Source of the DNA: Platerodrilus igneus
Taxonomy: Eukaryota; Arthropoda; Insecta; Coleoptera; Lycidae
Length of the DNA stretch: 64,000 nt
Direction of reading: 5' to 3'
Assembly (NCBI GenBank): GCA_036346225.1
Contig: JARFIW010000835.1
Location: 977,829-1,041,828 of the forward strand
A program made the translations under genes and the position numbers. Positions 54,852 through 64,000 of this stretch are shown here, in pieces; within the stretch, counting starts at the first letter, position 1, and each line of letters starts with the position of its first letter. A model generated the notes under the pieces. The model did not search any database, was not told the DNA's origin, and was given only the letters and a program-made list of their open reading frames with translations.

Positions 54852-55146
54852 GCGGCTTCGTGGCGTAGTTGGTATGCGTGTGACTACTACGCCCGATGTC
54901 CCGGGTTCGAATCCCGACACGGTCCGCTTGAAAAATGTTAAGCGAGCATTTTTCACAATAATATGCCCTCGTTCGGATAAGAGGTAAAATGGAGGTCCCG
55001 TGTGTAAGTGTTATTACGCCCGTTAAAGATCCCTACCTTGCTTGGAACAGCAAGGATTCGGCAAAATTCAAAATTTCTAGGTAAAAAAAAACTGCTTCGT
55101 GGCCAATGTGGTATCTTTGGGTGGAGCATTGGAAAATCACATGTAG
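54852..55146 (+). mobile_element. tRNA-derived SINE 2 (295 bp), 15-bp TSD
   Basis: The head GGCTTCGTGGCGTAGTTGGT is a good tRNA A box, and GGTTCGAATCCCGACACGG a good B box (about 54,904). The 3' hairpin lies at 55,103-55,132. GGTATGTGAAGGAGG (54,837-54,851) and GGTATGTGAAGGGGG (55,147-55,161) are the target duplication. The tRNA-like head is closer to a real tRNA than that of SINE 1, but there is no complete cloverleaf. The minus-strand frame at 54,953-55,258 is a shadow. Confidence 0.85.
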
Positions 55147-55161
55147 GGTATGTGAAGGGGG

Positions 55162-57838
55162 TTAAATAGCCTGTGGCTGTCAAAATCCCCCAACACTTAG
55201 ACATTTGCCGAATTAATAGTTTTCCAGTAAATCTTTTCACACAATTAGAATTATTCAAGAATATTGCACAACCAATACCTGTAGTTGCTTATAATAACCA
55301 TCATTTTTAAGTACAGTTCTTTTCGTCAGTGTTTATCCATCTTGCAACTGGTTGGATACGTACCTCCATTGATTTCTATTCTAAGCTAGCTTACACATTT
55401 GCCTGCAACTCCTACAGCCTACATCTTTCACTATATGTGTGCAATAGTCTAACCTAGGTCTATCCCTACTTCTCTTTTTTCCTATATCTGCTTCTAATAT
55501 ATTCCGCACTATTCCCTCATGTCGTAGTATGTGGCCTATCTCTCCTATTTTTTGCCGTTTTCCACATATGTCCTTCTTCCCCTACCATTTTTAGTAGCTC
55601 TTTGTTCTTATAGCTTTGTCTGTCCATGATATCTTCATCATTTGTCTGTAGCACCACATTTGAAAGACTTCTACCATTTTCTTGTCCTACTGTCCAGGCT
55701 TCACAGCTGTACACATATGTTTTAAGCAATCTTTTCCTTGTTTCTATGTTTCTTGTCTTTGAACACAGTATTTGCTATTTCTTATTAAATGTAGCACGAC
55801 CCTGTGCTTATCTTTGTATCTATTTGTATTCTTGTTTTTGATTTATTTTCACCTCCTTGGGATACTAGTATTATAATTTTAACTTTGTTAATTTTCATAC
55901 CGTATCTCTTTGTTAGAACCGATTCCATTGTATTAAGAGCCGCTTCTAACTCTTCCTTGCTAGATGCTGACACCGCTATATAATCTGCAAATCTAAGCAT
56001 ATCAATTTTTCGTCCCTGTATAGTGATTCCAAATGTCTTCCTGCATTTGACAGTATTCATTCCCTCTTCTATATACAAGTTAAAAATTAATGGAGATAGG
56101 GCACATCCCTGTCTCACCCCTTTCTTAATGTTTAGTTCTCCACGTTTTTCTGCTTTAATTTTATTACTGCTCTTTGCTCTTTGTATAAGTTATGTACTAT
56201 TCGTCTATCTCTGTAACTCATTCCAATCTTTTTGAGTATTGCGAACATATTATTCCATTTTACATTGTCGAATGCTTTTTCCAAATCTATAAATCCCATA
56301 TACACGTTTTCTCCTTTTTCAATTTTTTTTTCTATCATCACTCTCAGAGCTAAAATAGCCTCCCGTGTTCCCTTGTTTCGCCAAAATTCAAATTGATGTT
56401 TTCCTAGTATTTCTTCAACTCGTTTTTTCATTCGCCTTTGTACAATTTTAGTTAATTAATACGTGTGCTGTCAAACTTATTGTTCAAAAGTTTTCACATC
56501 TATCCAAACCTTTCATTTTTGTTATAGTTACTATGACGTTACAGTTGAAATCGTTGGGTATATCGCCTGTCTCATACATATATCTTACAAGTTGGGAAAT
56601 ACGTTCTGTTACTGCTTATCCAGCGGCTTTTAGAGTTTCTGCTTGCACCTTATTTGTACCCGGTGCCTTACTATTTTTCAGACCCTTTAATGCTAATTCT
56701 AACTCATCTCTAAGTATAGGATATCTCGAGTCATCATTTTCAATGTTTAATTCCAGTTTTAATCCTGTTAATTCCTCTCCTGCATTTAAATCCCTTATAT
56801 ATTCTTGCCATCTATCCACTTTCTGTACCTCTTTTATAATGACATTTCCTCCTACATCCTTTATATTTTTGCTGTATTTTATATCCCTGAAATTGATTCT
56901 GATTAGTTTGTATGCTTCCTATGTCTTTCCTATTTCCATCTTAGTTTGTACCTTTTTGCACTTTTCATCAATCCATTGTTCTTTAGCCTTCCTGCATTTG
57001 CGAATAATTGCTTATTTTATGGCTTTGTATCTCTGTTTTACTATTTTTCTAATTTATTTTTGTATTTTCGTCTTTTTTCTATTAAATTCAAGATATCCAT
57101 TGTTATCCATGGTTTCTTATATTTTTTTTGTGTATACCCCAGAATATCTCTTGCCGCCATAATTAAGCTGGCTTTAATGTTATTCCATTCTGTTTCTACT
57201 TCCTTAGAACACAAAATTTGTCTGATATCTTTCAGCAATTCATTTGACTTTTTTTCGAATCTTTCTTGAATATCTTTATCTTTTGTTACTCAAAGTTAAA
57301 GTGCCTTTTTCGGTTCCTTTTTTCAAATTTTTAAATTTAAGTGCGGCCTTCATAATTACGATGTCATGGTCAGAGTCTATATCTGCTTCTGGGTAGTTTC
57401 TACTGTCTTTTACTTGATTCCTAAACCTTTGTCTAACAAGAACGTAATCTATTTGATATCTTCCTATAGCTCTTGGCATTTTCCACGTATCTCGTCTTCT
57501 AGCAAGATGTAGAAAATATGGTGTTTGTGATGATTAAATTGTTCTTGTCAGAAAATTCTACCAGCCTATTTCCCCTGTCGTTTTTCGTGACTAAATCAAA
57601 TAAACCTACTACCGCTCCTTCCCTACCCTTACCTACCACTGCATTGAAATCCCCCGTAATTATTAAATTATCATGTCCTTTTACGTATCTTAATATGTCT
57701 TCGATATCTTTGTAGATCGCTTCTACCTCTTCGTCACTGTAGCTAGAGGTGGGCATGTATATTTGTATTATTACTGTGTTTACCGGTTTACATTCTAATC
57801 TAACCATGAATACTCCTTCGTTCTTTTGTAAGTAATTT
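55162..57838 (-). mobile_element. RTE-like APE-type LINE, longest copy
   Basis: On the minus strand it runs from the endonuclease (57.8 kb) through RT (56.6-55.8 kb) to a C-terminal region and the 3' unit carrying the SINEs. The 5' side abuts a tandem array at 57,838. There is no ORF1. Several frameshifts and stops divide the single long ORF. Confidence 0.8.
55500..57807 (-). pseudogene. LINE ORF2: endonuclease and reverse transcriptase, broken
   Basis: Endonuclease pieces: VIIQIYMPTSSYSDEEVE, LIITGDFNAVVG (GDFN motif), then IDYVLVRQRFRN and PEADIDSDHDIV (SDH motif). RT: GMSYRDRR region, FWRNKGTREAILAL, YMGFIDLEKAFDNV (motif A Asp present), GVRQGCALSPLIFNLYIEE (motif B) and MLRFADYIAVSASS, where the catalytic F/YADD is changed to FADY. 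The C-terminal block KTYVYSCEAWTVGQENG follows. Frameshifts between the segments and the lost second Asp make it inactive. The long plus-strand frames (56,533-57,162 and others) are antisense shadows. Confidence 0.85.
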
Positions 57839-59240
57839 TTAAAAACGAATTTTCTTGTAGCTTGTCGTGCCAGTATTACTTGCCCCGTTGCTCATTTCAT
57901 ACTCCGACAATTTTTGTTGGGGCCGTGGGAAGGGGATTGGTTATGTTCTATTTTATATTTAAAACAATTTAATGCTCTTTTGTTTTCGGAAATCAATTTT
58001 TTTGTAGTTTGTCGTGTCAGTATTGCTTGGATTGTTGCTCATTTCATACACCAACAATATTAATTTTTGTTGGCCGGGGGCTGGGGGAGGGATTGGTTGT
58101 GTTCGATTTTATATTTAAACAATGTAATGCTCTTTCGTTTTCAGAAACGAATTTTTTTGTAGCTTGTCGTGTCAGTATTACTTAGTCCATTGCTCATTTC
58201 ATACCCCAATTTTAATCTTTGCTGGGGGAGGGGGGATTGGATATATTCTATTTTATATTTAAAACAATTTAATGCTCATGAATTTTCTTGGAGTTTGTCG
58301 TGTCAGTATTGCTTGGACCGTTGCTCATTCTATACCCTGACAATTTAAATTTTTGGTGGGGCGGGGAATTTGGTTATGTTCTATTTTATATTTAAAACAA
58401 TTTAATGCTCATGAATTTTCATGAAATTTGTCGTGTCAGTATTGCTTGGTCCGTTGCTAATTCCATACACTGACAATTTAAATTTTGGGTGGGGCGGGGG
58501 ATTTAGTTAAGTTCTATTTTATATTTAAAACAATTTAATGCTCATGAATTTTCTTGTAGTTTGTTGTGTTAGTATTGCTTGTTCCGTTGCTCATTTCATA
58601 CCCTGACAATTTAAATTTTTGGTGGGGCGGGGAATTTGGTTATATTCTATTTTATATTTAAAACAATTTAATTCTCGTGAATTTTCTTGTAGTTTGTCAT
58701 GTCAGTATTGCTTGGTCCGTTGCTCATTTCATACCCCGACAATTTAAATTTTTGCTAGGGCAGGGGGAGGCGATTGGTTATGTCTTATTTTATATTTAAA
58801 ACAATTTATTAATGCACTTTTGTTTTTAGATACGAATTCTCTTGTAGTTTGTCCTGTTAGTGTATTGCTTGGTCCGTTGCTCATTTCATACCCTGACAAT
58901 TTAAATTTTTGGTGGGCGGGGGATTTGGTTATGTTCTATTTTCTATTTAAAACAATTTAATGCTCATGAATTTTCTTGGAGTTTGTCGTGTCAGTATTGC
59001 TTGGACTGTTTGTTCATTTCATACCCCGACAATTAAAATTTTTGCTGTGGAGGGGGGAGGCGATTGGTTATTTTCTATTTTATATTTAAAACAAGTTATT
59101 GATGCTCTTTCGTTTTCAGAAACGAATTTTCTTGTAGTCTGTTCTGTTAGTGTATTGCTTGGTCCGTTGCTTGTTTCCTACCTCGATCTTTTAATTTTTG
59201 CTGGGGAGATTGGTCACGTTATATTTCACATTTAAAGCCT
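57838..59240. repeat. Tandem array, ten monomers of 130-160 bp
   Basis: Each monomer holds TTTTCTTGTAGTTTGTCGTG, CAGTATTGCTTGGTCCGTTG, a G-rich core (GGTGGGGCGGGGGATTTGG or similar) and TATATTTAAAACAATTTAATG. Monomers start near 57,850, 58,000, 58,150, 58,290, 58,420, 58,550, 58,680, 58,830, 58,975 and 59,120. The first one merges with the endonuclease end of the LINE (AAACGAATTTTCTTGTAG). The G-rich core and spacing would suit a repeated promoter module. Alternatively it is a satellite into which the LINE was inserted. Confidence 0.75.
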
Positions 59241-61301
59241 CGTTACTGTTTTCAGTTCCTACTTATTTAAATTTACGTTTATTAAATTTCTATAATTTCA
59301 ATCCATGTAGATAGGCAACCGCGTCTTCTTTATTTAATTCAAGGTCTGCACGTTTAGATTTATATTTTCTGGTTCCTCATCGATTCCTTTGAAGTAGATA
59401 TAATTCGTGCGTTGCAAGAAGTTTGTTAGGCGATACAAAATACGTGCATTTTAGTCAAACAAAAGTTGTATGCATCACATCCAGGCTGTTATAAAAACTA
59501 GCTTAAAAAGAATATAAAATCGAACAACCAACATTAGTAATAGAGTTGTGCCATTTTCAATACTGCTCCTCACGATTTATTCCCTGAACTAATAATTAAT
59601 CACCGAAGAGACATCAACTGACCATCAAAGATCCACATTTAACGGCTGGTTAAATTTTTTTATGGACTACTTAACAAGTAGGGGTTTTCAACTCAATGTT
59701 TTAAAGTAAAGAATCATAGACAAAATCAACGCTATTCCAATATGAGTGCTCCAGCGAGTAATTGAGAATTTCAGTTTCAGGCTGAATTAGTGAGAAGAAG
59801 CGGATGGTGCGCATTTGCAAATGGTTGTTCGTCATAAATAAAAATTCAAAGACTATTCTTTAATTTAACAGTAATTAAAACGAGTTTGAACTAATTTTGC
59901 TGTTATATTTTCAAATGTCAAAAACGAAAAACATTTTGAAACACCCTTTATTGCACCTTGACTTTTAGTAAAGTGGAACGTATTGTATGTATTAGTTCTA
60001 CTACGCCACTGATTTTACCAAATTAGTCTGCCACATAGCTCGACTTAAATTTATTTGTTTTTAACGCTCTATTTTATAATCAATCATCGTACTATAAATT
60101 ATGCAAACAAAAGAATGTTGTGGTTACGAAAACATCTGTTTACCTACAAAATAATTTTGCTTGCGGGTAGAATCAATTTCCAAGGCCTTCTACTACTTTA
60201 TTTATACCTACTTCGCGACCTTCCTGGGATTAATATGTTCGCCTTTAGCGACATTTTGTCTAAATAACCACCTGTTTAAAGTATTTAATACATGTTCGTA
60301 TTAAATTGTGCACTTAATTTATTTTATAAAAATTCCTTGGAATTGGGAATCAGCAGTTCCCTGTCGGCTCGTGTACTCTATAGTTAAATGTCTCCAGAGG
60401 CGTTCCTTGTAGGGGTTTAAGAAGGCGGTTATGTCTGTTGGCAAAGCTCGCGGCGTCCTGTACCCGATAATTTGACTGTTTATGTGGGTGGGTTTAGTAC
60501 ATTTTATACTACACAAAATCAAAGATTAATATCGCTTAGAGTTTTTCCCAAGGGTTTTGTTAGGAGATAAACATATAATAATGTGTGACTTTTATAATTA
60601 ATGTATGCGTTTCCATGTATTGCTAAAACAGGTATAATTCTATAAATGATAGTTTGAGACTGAAGTAAGTTCCTACAAAAAGATTTGTTTAGAAAAAAAT
60701 AGTTTTTATAAGACATTCTTATAAAATAAAATTTCGTTTAAATATCTACACAAAAGACGATGATACGCATGGCTATTATGTATTTGGTTATGCGAAGTTT
60801 CTAGACATGTCTGACTTTTTACCAGTGTTGTCATTTGCAAGATAAAAAGCGATCAACGTTTAGGTATAACCTTCCGTATTAAAATATTCAATATGTTTTT
60901 GTATAAGCTGTTCCACAACTGTAATAAGTAAATAGGTCAGTACACGTTTATATTGCCATCATTAGGTCCCGACACGCTGGTTAAATACCGTACCTCAAAA
61001 AGCTTCACATAAAATAAATATAACAAACGAAATAATAAGAATTAAAATAGTGTTCTCTCTCTTCCTTCCTCTCCCGCCCTAGCTTCTTCTCTCTCTGCCG
61101 TCCTCGCTGACACCCTCCCTCCTGTTGTAACCACATGGTTGGCTTAAAACAGATTTCATCTGTTTCCAATTTTGCGCTAACTCTTTTGGTGTCCCGTAAC
61201 TGTATCTACCTATGCTTTTTAAAAATAAACCTGTGTCGTCTACATATTTATCTTCTACTTCGCGTTCTGTTATTGTCGTAACCACTTCTTCATGTCTCAG
61301 C
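59241..61301. other. About 2 kb without a supported gene, target of P3
   Basis: Mostly AT-rich. Two minus-strand frames look somewhat protein-like but are unplaced: 60,319-60,522 (IGYRTPRALPTDI) and the stretch 61,060-61,300, which reads EEVVTTITEREVEDKYVDD and KELAQNWKQMKSVL. The latter is preceded by a CT-rich tract on the plus strand and is cut by the end of Polinton P3 at 61,302. Confidence 0.4.
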
Positions 61302-62100
61302 AGTAGGGTATTTAGTGACGTTCTGGACCCACCTTTCCACCCGAATCCCACATTTACATGTAAATTCTCATAAGGTGGAAATGTAGTGGTGGGACTCCTA
61401 CCTTGTGGACCGACTTGTAGAAATGAGGAGAATCCCTCATTTCCTACCACATCTGGACCAAATAGTTCTCTTCGACTAACCATTTTTCATCTTTCGAGAT
61501 AACCCTAATCTTGTTTGGTATCAATTAATATTAGATTTTTCTCAGCTACCCGAATCTCTAGGAATTTTTTAGATTGCATCATCCCCCAGAGAGCTATCCT
61601 TATTGTAAGATTTTTTTACCCTTATAAATTTTTTAGTCACGCAATACATCTTGTTAGTCTAGAATTTTATACAGAATCCGAATCCGCAAACATATTTAAA
61701 ATCCGACCACCCTTTACAAAGTTATACCCTTTTAAACTCCTAAACCTCTAAATTTTGCTCTTCCCTCTATAACCTAACAAGTAGTTTTCTTCGACTAACC
61801 ATTGCATCTTTCGAGATAAACCTATCTTGTTTGGTATCAATTAATATCACAATTTTCTCAGCTATCCGAATTTCTAGGAATTTCTTAGATTGCATCATCC
61901 CCCAGAGAGCTATCCCAATTTTAAGATTTTTTACCGGCAGCGAGTTTTAAGTGTCTTTATAAATTTTTTAGACATACGACACATCAAATTAGACTAGAAT
62001 TTTATGTAGAATCCGAATATGCAAACAGATTTAAAATCGACCCACCCCTTACCGTTTTACACACACCTTCTAAATTATAACTTTCCTGCAGCTCATACCT
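61302..62100 (+). mobile_element. Polinton P3: left terminal repeat
   Basis: The terminus AGTAGGGTATTTAGTGACG differs from that of P2 at few positions and again starts AGT. TTACATGTAAATTCTCATAA and two subterminal units (61,449-61,760 and about 61,770-62,060) follow. The six bases before it are CTCAGC, the expected duplication, but the other end lies outside the window. The open frames at 61,079-61,483 and 61,515-61,751 cross or lie in terminal-repeat DNA. Confidence 0.8.
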
Positions 62101-62225
62101 AAAAGAAAATCTAAAAACCATTCTTAAAACTTTTTATTACAGACAATTTTTACTAATACAGTTTAAATTTCTAAACCACATTTCTAAATACATATTGACA
62201 ATTTTTATTCTTAACCTAGAACTGC

Positions 62226-63001
62226 TCATATCGGCTTATACCTATTAATATTTATTTCTAAATAGAGCACCTTTTCCAAAAACCAACCGGACCCACATGT
62301 TTCAAATTCCACTGATTTTGTTTTCATGGTCTCGCTTAACACCTCGTAGATATTTTCCAGATTACTAGAAGACGTTATAACCATATTTTTTGTGTTAAAG
62401 GATTTCACATCGGTAGTCTCTTCTTCCATTTTGGTGTAAACCCCATAGAGTTCGCAATAGATTTTTATTGCTGTATGTTGTATTCTTTATTCATTAATTA
62501 ATCGAATAAATCGCTCTTTCTGCTTCCAAAGAAACTCGGACACTCCATCGTCGACACTGGACGTTCTTTATGCGATAGCTAGCTATACGGTTGTTAAACG
62601 CTGTACTAACCATTTCTACACCATCGTCGCTAGTAGCGGTAACTGTGGCATTTTTATGTCTGTTGCTACTCAAGTGTGCTGCATAGGTAGTCTTTTCCAT
62701 TTCAAAATCGCATACTTTACACATACTTCGTGGTTGTTTCGTACAAGACCCTTTAACAGCTGACGGAGCTGAACGTTTACGGCTTAATGACATACCGTGC
62801 TGTTTTTTCTTGTGTCGCTGTAAGCTGTCCATTCTCATAAAAGCGATACCGCAAGACATACAGTTTAAGTACTTTGCTGCTGACGGATGTATAAGCTTAA
62901 CCCTGGACGATGTTACACCACGACATTTGCTCTGGTGCTGTTTACCTCCTGGTAAAGTAGACGTGACAGGGCTCGCATTTAAAAACGTTTGCAGGAACCA
63001 T
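62226..63001 (-). pseudogene. P3: N-terminal part of a zinc-finger Polinton gene, probably polymerase-linked
   Basis: From an ATG at 63,001 the minus strand gives FKCEPCHVYF (half of a first finger). A one-base shift near 62,955 and a second finger CMSCGIAFMRMDSLQRHKKK follow, then a third CKVCDFEMEKTTYAAHLSSN with RH. After these come VEMVSTAFNNRIASYRIK and, past a stop at 62,494, KSFNTKNMVITSSSNLENIY and ETCGSGWFLEKVLYLEININ. This is the lead region of large insect proteins that end in a family-B polymerase; that link is from memory of the family. The gene stops at 62,226, so most of it is lost. Confidence 0.6.
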
Positions 63002-63110
63002 TTTAGTACAAAACAAAATCCGCACTATAGGACTTTGGTTAAACTTGTAAGCAAACTAACTTATAACTAAAGGGTTTACTCTTGCGTACCTTCTTTATGT
63101 ACCCTATAGA
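63002..63110 (-). promoter_or_regulatory. Conserved leader/promoter region of the P3 zinc-finger gene
   Basis: The 110 bp before the ATG are almost the same as those before the P2 gene start (33,280-33,410): ACTTATAACTAAA(A/G)GG on the plus strand, TTACTCTTGCGTACC / TATACTCTTGCGTACC and TTTATGTACCCTATAGAATG. On the minus strand a TACATAAAG box about 33 nt before TTTAGTTA could be TATA plus initiator. Conservation between copies is seen; the promoter role is inferred. Confidence 0.45.
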
Positions 63111-64000
63111 ATGCTGTAGCAATTTTATTTTCTACCTAGATATGTTCGTATAATTAATCCCTTTATTTAATAATAAATAATATAATGCATAATAATGCTA
63201 TTCAATCCATTGATTAAATATTACCTATTGCCCAATAAAGTATTAGCATTCAGTTCAAATTAAAATTTAATTTCCACGGTGACAAAATAAAAGCTTCTAT
63301 TAAGTATCATTCCTAGAGCTCCATCTATTAAGAAATTACGAAGTAACGTTGTTACCGGGCAGCAACTCGCTTGACCCGACACTTCTAACACAGCTGTGTG
63401 GAAAGCAGGTCGAATTGTTCATAGAAACAATGTTTTTTTGCTGTTTTTCGTGTTGGAAGCACGTACGGATTAAGTTCTGTTAGGAGAATGTCATCTCCGA
63501 GAGGCATTTTTGATAGTCCATTTGTTGGAACAGCTCGCAGATGACGAAAGATTTTTTGGTTGAAAGGCCGTGGTAACATGCAATTTATTTATATATAGTA
63601 TTCAATTTAAATTACAAGCAACTTTATTTATATATAACATGAAATTATACAGATAGTATTCAAGTTAAATTATCATGCATCATTTGATGGTTTTCGTGGT
63701 TTAATGTACATATAAAGCAACTTTAAATTAACATGCAGATTGGTAATCAGGAGACTGGTTTACGTTATTTTTGATTAAAAGCAAGAAGAAATATAGGTTT
63801 TTACGCTTTGTTCATGGTGTGGTCCTGGCGGAATTTAATTACTCAAAATGAATGCCGAGTAATGTGATTTTCAGTATGCAGTACAATTATTCGTTCTAAA
63901 TTGGAGACTTCCGTATTTCAATGCTGACGTAAGCTCCCAAGCAGGTATTTTTGAGGCAAATCGGAGTTCTGGTATGTAAAAAAAATTGTTTTCGTATGTT
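63111..64000. other. End of window, origin unclear
   Basis: A copy of the P2 arm is not evident after about 63,110, so P3 may be truncated here or run on with other content. One minus-strand frame (63,385-63,579) reads like protein (AVPTNGLSKMPLGDDILLTE, NPYVLPTRKTAKK) but matches no family I recognise. Confidence 0.4.

Noticed and set aside
56533..57269. Plus-strand frames of 209 and 107 aa, serine- and phenylalanine-rich
   Set aside because: Antisense shadows of the LINE endonuclease-RT linker on the minus strand.

Overview
This is eukaryotic nuclear DNA, most likely from an insect or another arthropod with a large, repeat-rich genome. It is AT-rich and shows no intact host gene. Nearly everything recognisable is a mobile element of a kind typical of insect genomes: Polinton/Maverick-like DNA elements, a BEL/Pao retrotransposon, APE-type LINEs, tRNA-derived SINEs, Tc1/mariner remains and likely solo LTRs in TA microsatellites. 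Two insect-style TATA+Inr core promoters are also visible. The species cannot be named from the sequence.

Layout. 1-3.2 kb: nothing recognised. 3.2-5.9 kb: an RTE-like LINE copy split by a 1.6-kb block that holds a phospholipase-A2-like ORF, an uncharacterised ORF and a one-finger C2H2 ORF, the last two divergently promoted. 5.9-18.5 kb: five related 1.7-2.15-kb elements separated by (TA)n arrays, best read as solo LTRs, plus a palindromised mariner. 18.5-21.5 kb: no gene. 21.5-28.55 kb: short tandem repeats and a decayed Polinton (P1). 28.55-47.09 kb: one BEL/Pao element with both LTRs and a 5-bp target-site duplication, itself split by a second Polinton (P2, 31,497-44,013) that has a 6-bp duplication and AGT...ACT ends. 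P2 in turn holds a LINE with an RNase H domain, a SINE, a jockey-type LINE and a solo LTR. 47.09-47.58 kb: the rest of P1's terminal repeat. 51.1-52.5 kb: 5' end of another BEL/Pao element. 53.4-59.2 kb: an RTE-like LINE with two SINEs in its 3' part and a tandem monomer array at its 5' side. 61.3-63.1 kb or beyond: left end of a third Polinton (P3).

The main result is a four-level nest that can be dated by insertion logic: LINEs, SINE and solo LTR inside P2, inside BEL/Pao, inside P1. P2 lacks nearly all Polinton core genes but has clean ends and a perfect duplication, so it probably moved as a non-autonomous Polinton driven in trans. Its 3.3-kb inverted arms carry captured pieces of a polymerase-like gene, and its unique centre carries two proteins of unknown function (called gene A and gene B here) that recur in P1. 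The partner LINE and SINE share a 30-nt 3' hairpin and were inserted at the same 14-bp target.

All family calls rest on motif recognition and on comparison of copies inside the window. No database search was possible.
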